Below are positions 52,699 through 61,452 of a stretch of DNA of 64,000 nt, one piece after another. Position 1 is the stretch's first letter, and each line of letters starts with the position of its first letter. The stretch is from Candidatus Heimdallarchaeota archaeon. Its GTDB lineage: Archaea > Asgardarchaeota > Heimdallarchaeia > JABLTI01. The notes beneath the pieces are model-generated. The model was given only the letters and a program-made list of their open reading frames with translations, was not told the DNA's origin and searched no databases. The stretch is from NCBI GenBank assembly GCA_019894765.1, contig JAGXNT010000054.1, positions 1-64,000 of the forward strand, written 5' to 3'. The position numbers and the translations under genes were made by a program.

Positions 52699-55080
52699 TT
52701 AGAGTGTCCACATCAACATAGTAAAAATGTAAATTATTAAAACAATCAATGAAATTGTATTCAATGAATATCCTGCTTTACCAACCGCATGATAAGATGC
52801 TTTTGCTCCTAAGATTGTTCCTGCTATTAGGAAAAGAGCAAATGGAATCGTTGCAAAGAAATAATCAAATCCAAAGTTCATAAGAACTATATATCCTACT
52901 GTTGATATTGCAAAGAATGCAGTAGAGAATATTCCCATTATTTTATTCTTTGTAATTGGCAATAGTTCAGGATCCAAAGTTGATTTCGAAGAGGTTCTAT
53001 TTTTTACTTCTTGAAGAAGTTTCGCAAAATCTAACTTTGATCCGCAATGCGAACAGAATTTGGCATCTTTTTCATTAGGTTTGCTGCAGCTAACACAGAC
53101 AAACGCTCCCTCTCTTTGTTTAGGCATTATTAGCTTATTCTTCTCATCTAAATCTCCAATAATTATTCCTTTACTAGTTAGGATATGAGCTACTTCTAAA
53201 GTAACATCAAGTGGGATATTATATCTCATGGAGATACTTTCTAAATCAAAAACACCCATTTTAATCGTTCTTTCTATCATTTTTTTCCATTTTCCTTTCA
53301 AAGCTATTATTCCTACTAGATCTCCAAAAAGCCACCACACTAACATTGCAAAATAAAGACTTGTGTGAGTGATATGCAGAGATTCAGTACTAAAAGGAAA
53401 AATCATCAATCCAAAAGGGTAAAACCACATCCATGCAAATATTAGGAAAAAGAATATTGCACTTACCATTCTACCCGTTCTTATTGGTCTTTCTTTTTGG
53501 GCTTTTTCTCCTTTAAAACTTGACCATTCACTAAACGTATTATCTAATACAAACATTGACCCTTGCATAAAAACAAATGGAGTTAGATAGTAGAAACTTA
53601 GAATTAAAGGCATTCCAAGACCATCTAATGCATTATATTGTGTTCTTGACAAAGTAAATAATCCAATCGCACTTATTACTACTCCAGCAATAATTGGAAC
53701 ACAATATAACAACCAATTAATGTAATTTAATTTCTTACTATCTTTTCTGTTCCTGACAAGAAAACCAAGACCTGATATAGTTTGGAATAAAACAGAAATT
53801 GATAATAATATTGAACCTCCAATATGAGGTTTAATCCAACTTAATCGCGTATAATCTGAATAGTAGACATAATAGTAAGACCATTTATAGAAGAAATTGT
53901 TAAAGGTACCAGCTACGTTTCCATTAATTCTGGTTTCTAAAATTGGAATAAAGCAAATAGCAACTGTTAAGGTTCCAACAGCAATAACGGACAAAACAAC
54001 TGATATCCAGAAGAACCACGGTTGAGTCTCAAATTCTTTGATTACTCGAGGTTCGACTTCTTCAATTGGTTTCTCCTTTCTCTTGAAATAGACACTTGGT
54101 TCAAGCAAAAATAAAACTGTACCATTCTCTGATATTTCTCCTAAAATGTGACCGTTTCTTATTTCTTTTAATAATGCTTTTCTTACATTATCTACGCTAA
54201 TATTAGCATAATCTGCTATAACAAGAAGAGATAATTCTGACTTGCCAATATAATTTACAACTACATACTCCATGACTTTTCCATGAGGTCTCCTATTACT
54301 TATTTGGAATCTAATTAACTCGCCAAATAAGTACCAACAAATTAGTAAAGGTAGAGCCGTCCAAACATGAGCAAATAAAGAATAATTGTTACTCAGAGTA
54401 AAAGCACCTAATAAGGGAATACTAAAAGTATAAATGAAAATCATAATGAAAATTACCGCAATAACCCTTCTATAATTGAGATGAAATCTAACATTATCGT
54501 TTTTACTCTTTTCTGAGAATCCAGCCCAATCTAAGAATGAATTCTTGTCAAGTAACAAGGAAAATTGTAAGAAAATGCATAAGTATAACGGAAAAAATCC
54601 TAGTGGTTGAGCTATGTTAAACCAATAACCATTCTTATTATAGACATCTTTTGCTATTGCCATACCAATTGGAACTAAGTATAATGCCCAATTAATAAAA
54701 ATCAACCTTCGTACTTCTTTTCGATTTTTAACGAAAATACCAATACCTGAAAAAGCAATTGCAATCATTGCAAAAGGCATTAAAATAAAATATATAGGAT
54801 TCGGATTCGCAATTGGATCTCTGCTTGTTGATGAAGAACTATAACGATATTGTACATCATAGAAGTAATTATCAAACGCAGTATCAGCATAACTTGTTGG
54901 TGCATTTCCAGGGCAATTAGGAATCATAAAAATCAGGAATACAAGAATTCCAACACCAACAATCGTACCAATAATTGAGAAAATAAATGCTGGTGATACT
55001 ACGAAACTTGAATCATTTGACTGAATTACTCGAGAATGATCATTCACTTTTCCGTTTTTTTCAGAAGACAAATTCTCCAC
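52699..55080 (-). CDS. Duplicated membrane module with winged helices and a zinc ribbon
   Basis: 793 aa from GTG 55080; a TATA-like TTTATTAAATAA about 25 bp upstream suggests a leaderless mRNA. Two homologous units each have about seven membrane spans opening with an aromatic extracellular motif (FDNYFYD in unit 1, NNFFYKW in unit 2) and an INWxLYxVPI segment. Each ends in a cytoplasmic helix-turn-helix-like domain (LLVIADYANISVDNVRKALL and LESISMRYNIPLDVTLEVAHIL). Then a zinc ribbon (CVSCSKPNEKDAKFCSHCGS) and three final spans follow. It is probably a membrane sensor or scaffold. The single-unit relative is encoded at 12859-14085. Confidence 0.75.
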   Translation of the reverse strand: MENLSSEKNGKVNDHSRVIQSNDSSFVVSPAFIFSIIGTIVGVGILVFLIFMIPNCPGNAPTSYADTAFDNYFYDVQYRYSSSSTSRDPIANPNPIYFILMPFAMIAIAFSGIGIFVKNRKEVRRLIFINWALYLVPIGMAIAKDVYNKNGYWFNIAQPLGFFPLYLCIFLQFSLLLDKNSFLDWAGFSEKSKNDNVRFHLNYRRVIAVIFIMIFIYTFSIPLLGAFTLSNNYSLFAHVWTALPLLICWYLFGELIRFQISNRRPHGKVMEYVVVNYIGKSELSLLVIADYANISVDNVRKALLKEIRNGHILGEISENGTVLFLLEPSVYFKRKEKPIEEVEPRVIKEFETQPWFFWISVVLSVIAVGTLTVAICFIPILETRINGNVAGTFNNFFYKWSYYYVYYSDYTRLSWIKPHIGGSILLSISVLFQTISGLGFLVRNRKDSKKLNYINWLLYCVPIIAGVVISAIGLFTLSRTQYNALDGLGMPLILSFYYLTPFVFMQGSMFVLDNTFSEWSSFKGEKAQKERPIRTGRMVSAIFFFLIFAWMWFYPFGLMIFPFSTESLHITHTSLYFAMLVWWLFGDLVGIIALKGKWKKMIERTIKMGVFDLESISMRYNIPLDVTLEVAHILTSKGIIIGDLDEKNKLIMPKQREGAFVCVSCSKPNEKDAKFCSHCGSKLDFAKLLQEVKNRTSSKSTLDPELLPITKNKIMGIFSTAFFAISTVGYIVLMNFGFDYFFATIPFALFLIAGTILGAKASYHAVGKAGYSLNTISLIVLIIYIFTMLMWTL

Positions 55081-55239
55081 CCAATAGAATCTCTTCAGAT
55101 TCTTATTTAATAAAGCAAAAGAAGTAATTTATATTTTTTGTAAAAGAAGATAAAAGAAGAGAGGAAAAAATTAGAAGAATTTTACTTGAATCTTAATTTC
55201 TGACTTATGAAATCTTAATTCAATCCTAATGAAAGGTAG

Positions 55240-55273
55240 GGTGACCAAAAGACTAGGAAAAAGAATAGTCTTC
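55240..55273 (-). terminator. Terminator of the ribbon-helix-helix gene
   Basis: On the minus strand AAGACTA and TAGTCTT (plus 55249-55255 and 55266-55272) pair around a 10-nt loop, with TTTGG following. It lies 15 bp after the stop of the gene at 55288-55761. Confidence 0.45.
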
Positions 55274-55287
55274 TTTAATTTCATACC

Positions 55288-55761
55288 TTACACATTCTCC
55301 TTATTTTTTTCGCTCTCATTCTTGATACGATTCAATGCTGATTTTACTTCCGGAGTAGCTTTTAATACCCCAAAAACACGAATGTAATCCACTGATTTCA
55401 GAATTAGTTCAGCTGATACTTCCTTATCTATACTTAGCAAACCGATGACTAGTAATTTCACTTTTTTACCTTCAGCCAATGCTCTCTCGAAATGACTCTT
55501 TGACAATCCGATTACACCCATTGAGAAAGTTGCAACAAATTTCTTATCTTTCTTTTGTTTATCTTCTTCGAAGATCTTTTGGTATTCCTTTATTTGAGAA
55601 TCTATGAAATCTTGGTGGGAATCTAACGTTTTTCTAATCGCAGCTCTAATGAATTCCGTTCGATTATGATAATAACCAGCTTCAACAAGTATGTCTATTC
55701 TTCCTAATTCTACTGGTGGCAAATTTATTGTTAGTTTTTCCATTTTTGTTTCTTCATACAT
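55288..55761 (-). CDS. Ribbon-helix-helix regulator with C-terminal effector-like domain
   Basis: 157 aa. AAGGAGA about ten nucleotides upstream fixes ATG 55761. The N-terminal MEKLTINLPPVELGRIDILVEAGYYHNRTEFIRAAIRKTL is a CopG/NikR-type ribbon-helix-helix DNA-binding domain, and NRTEFIRAAI is the diagnostic second helix. A linker helix leads to a C-terminal domain of about 90 residues (FVATFSMGVIGLSKSHFERALAEGKKVKLLVIGLLSI) that could bind a ligand but shows no NikR metal ligands. Short direct repeats just downstream of its own TATA box suggest autoregulation. It is divergent from the acetolactate-synthase-like gene. Confidence 0.85.
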   Translation of the reverse strand: MYEETKMEKLTINLPPVELGRIDILVEAGYYHNRTEFIRAAIRKTLDSHQDFIDSQIKEYQKIFEEDKQKKDKKFVATFSMGVIGLSKSHFERALAEGKKVKLLVIGLLSIDKEVSAELILKSVDYIRVFGVLKATPEVKSALNRIKNESEKNKENV

Positions 55762-55794
55762 TGTTTTTCGTCTCCTTGAAGGGATTCCTCAGAA

Positions 55795-55835
55795 CATCCT
55801 TCTGGATGGTATTAGGATGGTATCAAATATAAAGG
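55795..55835 (-). promoter_or_regulatory. TATA box and repeated GGATG operator of the RHH gene
   Basis: On the minus strand a TATA element (TTTATATTT, plus about 55826-55835) is followed at once by two copies of ATACCATCC (plus GGATGGTAT at 55804-55812 and 55815-55823, 11 bp apart). An inverted half-site CATCC lies at 55795-55799. Placement over the start region and one-turn spacing suit a ribbon-helix-helix repressor. Confidence 0.6.
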
Positions 55836-55960
55836 TTTTGATAAGAAAAAAATGAAGAAAACAGTAAAATTACGCTCTACTAGTTTATTTGTCTAATCAA
55901 GTTAGCTATCCACAAAATCTTTTAAACAATGTAATAATGAAGCTCATTGAGATGTGAGAA

Positions 55961-57709
55961 ATGCACGCTTCAAAGATTCTCTTAGAAATGTTAAGTGCTC
56001 ATGATGTCAAGCATATTTTTGGATTACCTGGGGAAACAACTCTTGAGTGGTATGTAGCCTGGCAAGATTGGAAAGCTTCTAAACATTCAATAGAACATGT
56101 TTTGACTCGAGATGAAAGAAGTTCAGCATACATGGCTGACGCTTACGCGAGAGTGAGTTTTAAGCCAGGTATTGTAGAAGCACCCAGTGTAGGAGCGACT
56201 CATCTGATTCCCGGAGTGGTTGAGGCTTACAAAGCATCTGTTCCTATGATAATTTTTACCTCAGAAGTTCCTCTTCATACAGAACATCGAAATATGTTGA
56301 CTGCGTTTGATCAAACATCATTATTCAAAGGTATTACAAAAGCAACTTTCACAATAACAAAAGGATCTGAAATTCCCCATATTATTCGGAGGGCATTTCG
56401 TTTGGCAACTGGAGGAAAACCTGGACCTGTTCATATACGATTACCAATGGATGTTCTAGGAGAAGAAGTTGATGAAACAGAGATAAAAAATGAAATTTAT
56501 GGTCAAAAAGAATTCTCTCGTTATCCTGGTGCACGACCTACAGCTGAACTAGAAAAAATCAAAGATGCTTTTACCCTTCTGAGTTCTGCTGAACGTCCTG
56601 TTCTTATATGTGGGCAAGGAGTTCTTTTTTCACAAGCTTGGGAGGAAGTTACAGAAATCGCAGAGTTTATGGGTATACCTGTAGGAACAACGATTTCAGG
56701 AAAAGGTAGTATAGCTGAAACTCATCCATTATCAATTGGAGTAGTAGGTGGACGTGGTGGTACACGTTTCTCTAATAAAATTGTAAAAGAAGCAGATGTT
56801 ATCTTCTTTATTGGGAGTAATACTGATTCAGCAAACACGATAAATTGGACTTTGCCAGCTAAGAATTCAGGGACAAAGATTATCCATTGTGACATTAGTG
56901 AGACAGAACCTGGGAATAATTATCAAACAGATGTTATTTTAATTGGTGATGCTAAAAGCACTCTAAAAACCATGATTGATTTAGTTTCAACCAAAATTAC
57001 TCAGAAAAAATACAGTGACCTTCCTCGCATCAAACAAATACTAAAAAACGCTAAGGAATACAATGAATATATTTGGGATCTGAAACAATCCGAAGAGAAA
57101 CCGGTTCATCCATTACGATTTATCCATGAGCTTTCTAAAACCATTCCTGATGATTATGTTATTACAACTGATCCTGGTGTAAGTGCAATTTATCCCTCTG
57201 CTTTCCATAAAGTGAAACGAGCTGGTAGAAGTATGATCTTTAATTATGCAATGGGAGCTTTAGGATACGCTATTCCTGCATCTGTAGGAGCTTATTATGC
57301 TAGACCTGATAGTTGCATTGTGGCTTTAACAGGTGATGGTAGTTATGGTTTTACAGTAGGAGAATTAGAAACCATTAGTAGAATTGGAGGTAATATTAAC
57401 ATCATTTTATTCAACAATGGCTGTTTTGGTTGGATTAAAGGAGAACTACAAGTTTCTTATGGTTCAAAATATGTAGATTTTCCCACCAACTTTCAATCGG
57501 TAGATTATCAAAAAATAGCTGAAGGATTCGGTTTAACTGCTTATACAGTTCGAGATCCAAAGGATCTTTCACAGGTCTTGCAAGAAGCCTTTACTCTTAA
57601 TGCACCGACCTTTATTGATCTCCAAGTAAAACCAGAAAATGAATTAATTCCTCCTGTCCCTGCTTGGGTTAAAAAAGCAGAGAAAACAGATTTGAAATAC
57701 ATCTATTAA
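55961..57709 (+). CDS. Thiamine-diphosphate enzyme, acetolactate-synthase-like
   Basis: 582 aa with the three domains of the pyruvate oxidase/acetolactate synthase family. The Pyr domain has FGLPGETTLEW and the catalytic glutamate E52 in TRDERSSAYMADAYAR. The central domain has RPVLICGQGVLFS. The PP domain has the diphosphate/magnesium motif GDGSYGFTVGE ending in NN about 28 residues later. No regulatory (IlvN) subunit gene is adjacent, so it may be a catabolic acetolactate synthase, or a sulfoacetaldehyde- or benzoylformate-type relative. It is divergent from the RHH regulator, which may control it, and convergent with the CBM9-like gene (4-bp overlap). Confidence 0.88.
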   Translation: MHASKILLEMLSAHDVKHIFGLPGETTLEWYVAWQDWKASKHSIEHVLTRDERSSAYMADAYARVSFKPGIVEAPSVGATHLIPGVVEAYKASVPMIIFTSEVPLHTEHRNMLTAFDQTSLFKGITKATFTITKGSEIPHIIRRAFRLATGGKPGPVHIRLPMDVLGEEVDETEIKNEIYGQKEFSRYPGARPTAELEKIKDAFTLLSSAERPVLICGQGVLFSQAWEEVTEIAEFMGIPVGTTISGKGSIAETHPLSIGVVGGRGGTRFSNKIVKEADVIFFIGSNTDSANTINWTLPAKNSGTKIIHCDISETEPGNNYQTDVILIGDAKSTLKTMIDLVSTKITQKKYSDLPRIKQILKNAKEYNEYIWDLKQSEEKPVHPLRFIHELSKTIPDDYVITTDPGVSAIYPSAFHKVKRAGRSMIFNYAMGALGYAIPASVGAYYARPDSCIVALTGDGSYGFTVGELETISRIGGNINIILFNNGCFGWIKGELQVSYGSKYVDFPTNFQSVDYQKIAEGFGLTAYTVRDPKDLSQVLQEAFTLNAPTFIDLQVKPENELIPPVPAWVKKAEKTDLKYIY

Positions 57710-58509
57710 TCAGAGAGATGCACATAACAGAAACAACGTGGAATATGAGAATCATAGATTTTGTGAGGAGTAAGCGACCACCCAGGATGGTCATTTGGTT
57801 CTTGTTTCTCCTTAGATGAAGCATTGAATCTTGAAAAATTAATTCTAAATATATCGTCAGTTTTTGGTTTAATGTCATTACCAAATAATGATTTCATGCC
57901 AGACCATGGAAAAGCTAATTCTACTGTCCAACCTTCATCGATATCGGAATCATCATTAATGGTTCCCTGAACATTCACAGCAGTTCTTAGACCCGGAAAA
58001 TCCCAATCCATAAACGCCCATCTTGCACCCCTAGGATGTTTTTTGAATCTTAGGACATCCTGAAATCCACCTAGAACATCTACTTTTCTTGTTACTAAAT
58101 CAAATTCCTTGCAATCAAATCGGCTGCCTTTTTTGTAAGCATCTTGCCATATGTAAAATACCTCATAGATAGTTCCAAGAGCATTAATTTGAAATTCATA
58201 ATAACAATCTTCACCAGCTATGAATACTTCCACATCATTTTCATAGTAAATCAATGAATCTCTTTCTGTCAATTTTGCTTGTACATTCGGCTCTTCTACC
58301 CAGAAAGCAATATACAGATTCTTCTCATCCCAGAGAGAAGCAATTTGGGTAATCATTGGAGCTAGTTCACTTGATACTAAATCAACGAAAGGTTTTGATT
58401 TTTCAGCACTATTCCAAGGAAACTTGTCGAGATTGCCATCAATGCTGATTGATTTTGTTATTCGCTTACAATTATAATGAACAATATCTTCCTCAGTGCA
58501 TCCGTACAT
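57706..58509 (-). CDS. CBM9-like beta-sandwich protein
   Basis: About 267 aa from ATG 58509, chosen for GGAGAAG upstream; frames from 58575 overlap the preceding gene. The core (SISIDGNLDKFPWNSAEKSKPFVDL, then ASLWDEKNLYIAFWVEEPNV, YYENDVEVFI and YYEFQINALGTIYEVFY) is the family 9 carbohydrate-binding-like beta-sandwich, here closing with WTVELAFPWSGMKSL. Such domains bind sugars or occur in enzymes of unknown function. There is no signal peptide, so it should be cytoplasmic, unusual for a carbohydrate binder. It is the last gene after the KARI-like gene. Confidence 0.8.
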   Translation of the reverse strand: MYGCTEEDIVHYNCKRITKSISIDGNLDKFPWNSAEKSKPFVDLVSSELAPMITQIASLWDEKNLYIAFWVEEPNVQAKLTERDSLIYYENDVEVFIAGEDCYYEFQINALGTIYEVFYIWQDAYKKGSRFDCKEFDLVTRKVDVLGGFQDVLRFKKHPRGARWAFMDWDFPGLRTAVNVQGTINDDSDIDEGWTVELAFPWSGMKSLFGNDIKPKTDDIFRINFSRFNASSKEKQEPNDHPGWSLTPHKIYDSHIPRCFCYVHLSD

Positions 58510-58534
58510 TTTCATCTTCTCCAAATGAATAAAG

Positions 58535-59626
58535 TTAATATTCCTTGAAGAAATCTTCAAATTCCTTGATCTCATCTTTTATTGATTTTAGGTCCTTGAG
58601 AACTTCTTCATTTAACTGATAATAAACCTCATCAAAACTTATTGTTGGTAACTCGAGACTTTTTCTTACTTTTTGTTCTATGGAATTAATCTTGGTCTTC
58701 ATTGCAAAAAACTTAATTGCTTTGAACTTTAGTTTTGAGCTTTTCTTCATCCACTCTCGAGCAAAATCACCACTTTCAATATTCTTCAAAATCCCTTTCA
58801 TAGTCTTCTTTAATGGTAAATTCATGTATTTAATCCCTCTACTCATTGCTCCATACTGCGAAGTGTGTGAATGAAAATTCGTTTGTTTAACCAAACCAAT
58901 CCTAGCCATTTTCTCATAGGTATAAGCCATTTCTTCCGACATATACATTTCAATAAGAACGGCTTCTGACGGATATCCTTGCTCAATTAAAGTATAAATA
59001 GAACTCAATAATACTCGACCAAATGCAGGACCAAAAGCTTGTTCATTGAATAAATCTAGCACTGCTTCTTGTTTACATGTGACCTCCACAGCTCCTTTCA
59101 TGAGAGTTCCTAAACCTTTACACAGTGCTAATAGCGTTTCCCAGGAATCACCAGTAGCGTCATTATGAACAGAAATGAAACTGAAGAACCCTTCTCCTGT
59201 TAGATAATTTTCCCTCACTCCAACTCCTATCATTCTTGGAGCAAGTAAAAGGACATTTAGTTTAGAGGGAATTTGAATTAAATTAAAAGCAATAGTATAA
59301 CCACTTGCGAAGACAATCGATTGATTATCTCGAGTAAACGATTCTATCTCTTTGCTAAATACTTCAGGCATTACTTCATCAGGAATTAATAGAAAGATTA
59401 TATCAGATTTTCTCACAGCATCTGTTATTGTGTATGTTTGAAAACCATCTTTCTTTGCTCTTGTTTTATATTCATCATCTTTATTTCCAATAAGAACATT
59501 AAGACCTGAATCTCGCAAATTAAGAGCTTGAGCTCGTCCTTGATTACCATATCCAATAATACTAATTGTTTTGCCTTGTAAGAACTCTAAATTTCCATCT
59601 GATTCATGAAAAACCTTGGTCAACAC
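58535..59626 (-). CDS. Ketol-acid reductoisomerase-like protein with altered active site
   Basis: About 363 aa from GTG 59626 (AAGGAAG upstream). The N-terminal Rossmann domain (ISIIGYGNQGRAQALNLRDSG) and the knotted helical C-terminal domain (DLFNEQAFGPAFG, later SHTSQYGAMSRG) match IlvC. But the catalytic His segment, SHGFxIH in true enzymes, reads ASGYTIAF here. The APK lysine is Arg (LAPRMIGVGVRE), and the E-x3-E metal pair is E-x4-EE. It is therefore probably not a working ketol-acid reductoisomerase but a related oxidoreductase. It sits in an operon with the CBM9-like gene and is near an acetolactate-synthase-like gene. Confidence 0.82.
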   Translation of the reverse strand: MLTKVFHESDGNLEFLQGKTISIIGYGNQGRAQALNLRDSGLNVLIGNKDDEYKTRAKKDGFQTYTITDAVRKSDIIFLLIPDEVMPEVFSKEIESFTRDNQSIVFASGYTIAFNLIQIPSKLNVLLLAPRMIGVGVRENYLTGEGFFSFISVHNDATGDSWETLLALCKGLGTLMKGAVEVTCKQEAVLDLFNEQAFGPAFGRVLLSSIYTLIEQGYPSEAVLIEMYMSEEMAYTYEKMARIGLVKQTNFHSHTSQYGAMSRGIKYMNLPLKKTMKGILKNIESGDFAREWMKKSSKLKFKAIKFFAMKTKINSIEQKVRKSLELPTISFDEVYYQLNEEVLKDLKSIKDEIKEFEDFFKEY

Positions 59627-59679
59627 AGAACACTTCCTTGTTCTCAAAAGGTTGTATTTCAACATAAAAATTATTCGTG

Positions 59680-60303
59680 CTAAAACACAACTAAGTAATG
59701 AAAGAATTCTGCAAAGTAATCCAAGATTATCTTACGATAAGGTTCTTTTGAAGTTAGAAAGACTGCAATCTTTCTTGAGAAGAATTTAATATAAGATAGT
59801 GATATTTGATCATTTACTCTTGAAATAAAATCAGACAAATACCTTGTATCCTGCATTTTTTCCTTTTCTAATTCTAAATTCATAAGTATCTCGCTCATAA
59901 TCTCATCATTAAATTTTATGAGGTATTCATCAAATCTCACATCGTGTTCGAGATCTGAAATAAGATAACGAATCTTCCTTTGAAAAAAACGAATGTAATC
60001 ATCATGATTATTCTGGATTATCTGTTTGTGAATGTCTTTCTTCAATCCCTTTTCAATGATTGTTTGTAAAAATTCTTTTTCAATAATTTGAAATGTAGTT
60101 TCTCTCATTTGATTCCAAACAGGAATGTCTTTGAGTTTTTTATATTCAGAAAAAAATTCAGATGAAGTGATATTTTGGGGGATTATTTTTAATAATATAT
60201 TAGTGGCATCTCTATGTATTGAATGAATCCTATAAAGAACTTGAGAGATTTTCTGCTTCTTAATTGCTGGAGAAATCTCATTTCCAATTTGTTCTTTTTT
60301 CAT
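59680..60303 (-). CDS. All-helical protein, unknown
   Basis: 207 aa with GGTG about eight nucleotides before ATG 60303. It is almost entirely helical, rich in Phe, Ile, Lys and Glu, with no membrane span or cysteine and no recognised motif. Two halves show a vaguely similar arginine-containing helix (FFQRKIRYLISDLEHD and FFSRKIAVFLTSKEP), hinting at an internal duplication. It lies between the GHMP kinase gene (68 bp upstream) and the KARI-like gene (about 50 bp downstream), so it could belong to either unit. Confidence 0.65.
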   Translation of the reverse strand: MKKEQIGNEISPAIKKQKISQVLYRIHSIHRDATNILLKIIPQNITSSEFFSEYKKLKDIPVWNQMRETTFQIIEKEFLQTIIEKGLKKDIHKQIIQNNHDDYIRFFQRKIRYLISDLEHDVRFDEYLIKFNDEIMSEILMNLELEKEKMQDTRYLSDFISRVNDQISLSYIKFFSRKIAVFLTSKEPYRKIILDYFAEFFHYLVVF

Positions 60304-60370
60304 ATCTTTACACCAAAAAATTTCACTATATTATATTACAAGGCTTTTCCTTAAAAGAAATAGTTGCTTA

Positions 60371-61447
60371 TTATGTTAGTTTAGCTCCCTCACTAATCTT
60401 AATAATATAAGGTTCGCCACCAGCTTTTTCTAGTGCTTTCGCAATTTCCTTTTCTTTTCCAGGAGCATAGGCAAGCATTGTTCCTCCTCCACCGCTTCCA
60501 TTTATTTTGCACCCAAGTGCTCCAGCATCTTTAGCTACACGAATCATCTTTTCGATTTTCTCAGTTGACCTCATTAATCCATCACGCATTAATTCATGAT
60601 GCTCATCAAGCAATTTCCCAATAACTTCAGGACTTGGATTTCCATTACTAAGGATTTTCAATGCTTTTCGTGTTAAATCTCTATTACGAATAGTTGTTTC
60701 AGTCATTTGCTTACAAATATCTGGCAAATCATTACTGTGTTTCATTACTTCCATGATGGAAGTTTTTCTGTGTGAGAAATCAGTTATTTTATCCTTCAAA
60801 AGATTATACCCTTGCTCAACATTATTCCTAATCATTCGAAGATCTCCCACAGTATCTTTCTTCTTCTCGAGTGAATCACCAATTACAAATCCACTGAGAT
60901 AAGAAGGTAAAGGAGTAATCTTAATTTGTTCTCCAAAATCAACATGAATAATTCCTCCAAAAATCGATGCTAAATGATCCATCATTCCTCCACTTTCACC
61001 AAATTCTAAAACCTCAGCTTCAAAAGCACATTCTGCTATTTCTCTTTTACTTAATGACTTCTCAGCTAATGCAGTAATTGTCATAACACTAGCAACTGCT
61101 AATGCAGAGGAACTGGATAACCCAGCAGCAATAGGTATATTTCCCGAAACAATTATTTCAGCACCTGTTTTGGGAATAACCTTTTTTCTTGCAAGAACAT
61201 TAAACGCACTCCTCAAGTAATCACGTTGGTGATTATAGTTTATTTCTTCATTAAGGCTAAAGTTGTCTCTTTTATGAAGATCCAAGTAATTCACAATAAT
61301 TTGCGAATCTTTTCTGCGGGTGACATCAAAATGAATTCGTTTATCTAAAGCAGCAGAAATAACTTCCAGTCCTAAGTAGTCGCTATGTTCACCAAAAAGG
61401 AAAACTCTACCCGGAGCACTGACTGTAAAGCTACTTTGTTCTTGCAT
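60371..61447 (-). CDS. GHMP kinase, galactokinase-like
   Basis: 358 aa of the GHMP sugar-kinase superfamily. The N-terminal APGRVFLFGEHSDYLG (residues 11-26) carries GEHxDY, the galactokinase-type motif, rather than the GEHAVVYG of mevalonate kinase. The ATP-binding motif is GLSSSSALAVASV near 115, and the C-terminal glycine loop is NGSGGGGTMLAYAP near 318. It likely phosphorylates a sugar C1 hydroxyl, with galactose, arabinose or a uronic acid as candidates. It begins 5 bp after the stop of the PHP gene, whose 3' end (AAGGAAGAG) supplies its ribosome-binding site. Confidence 0.88.
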   Translation of the reverse strand: MQEQSSFTVSAPGRVFLFGEHSDYLGLEVISAALDKRIHFDVTRRKDSQIIVNYLDLHKRDNFSLNEEINYNHQRDYLRSAFNVLARKKVIPKTGAEIIVSGNIPIAAGLSSSSALAVASVMTITALAEKSLSKREIAECAFEAEVLEFGESGGMMDHLASIFGGIIHVDFGEQIKITPLPSYLSGFVIGDSLEKKKDTVGDLRMIRNNVEQGYNLLKDKITDFSHRKTSIMEVMKHSNDLPDICKQMTETTIRNRDLTRKALKILSNGNPSPEVIGKLLDEHHELMRDGLMRSTEKIEKMIRVAKDAGALGCKINGSGGGGTMLAYAPGKEKEIAKALEKAGGEPYIIKISEGAKLT

Positions 61448-61452
61448 AGAAA

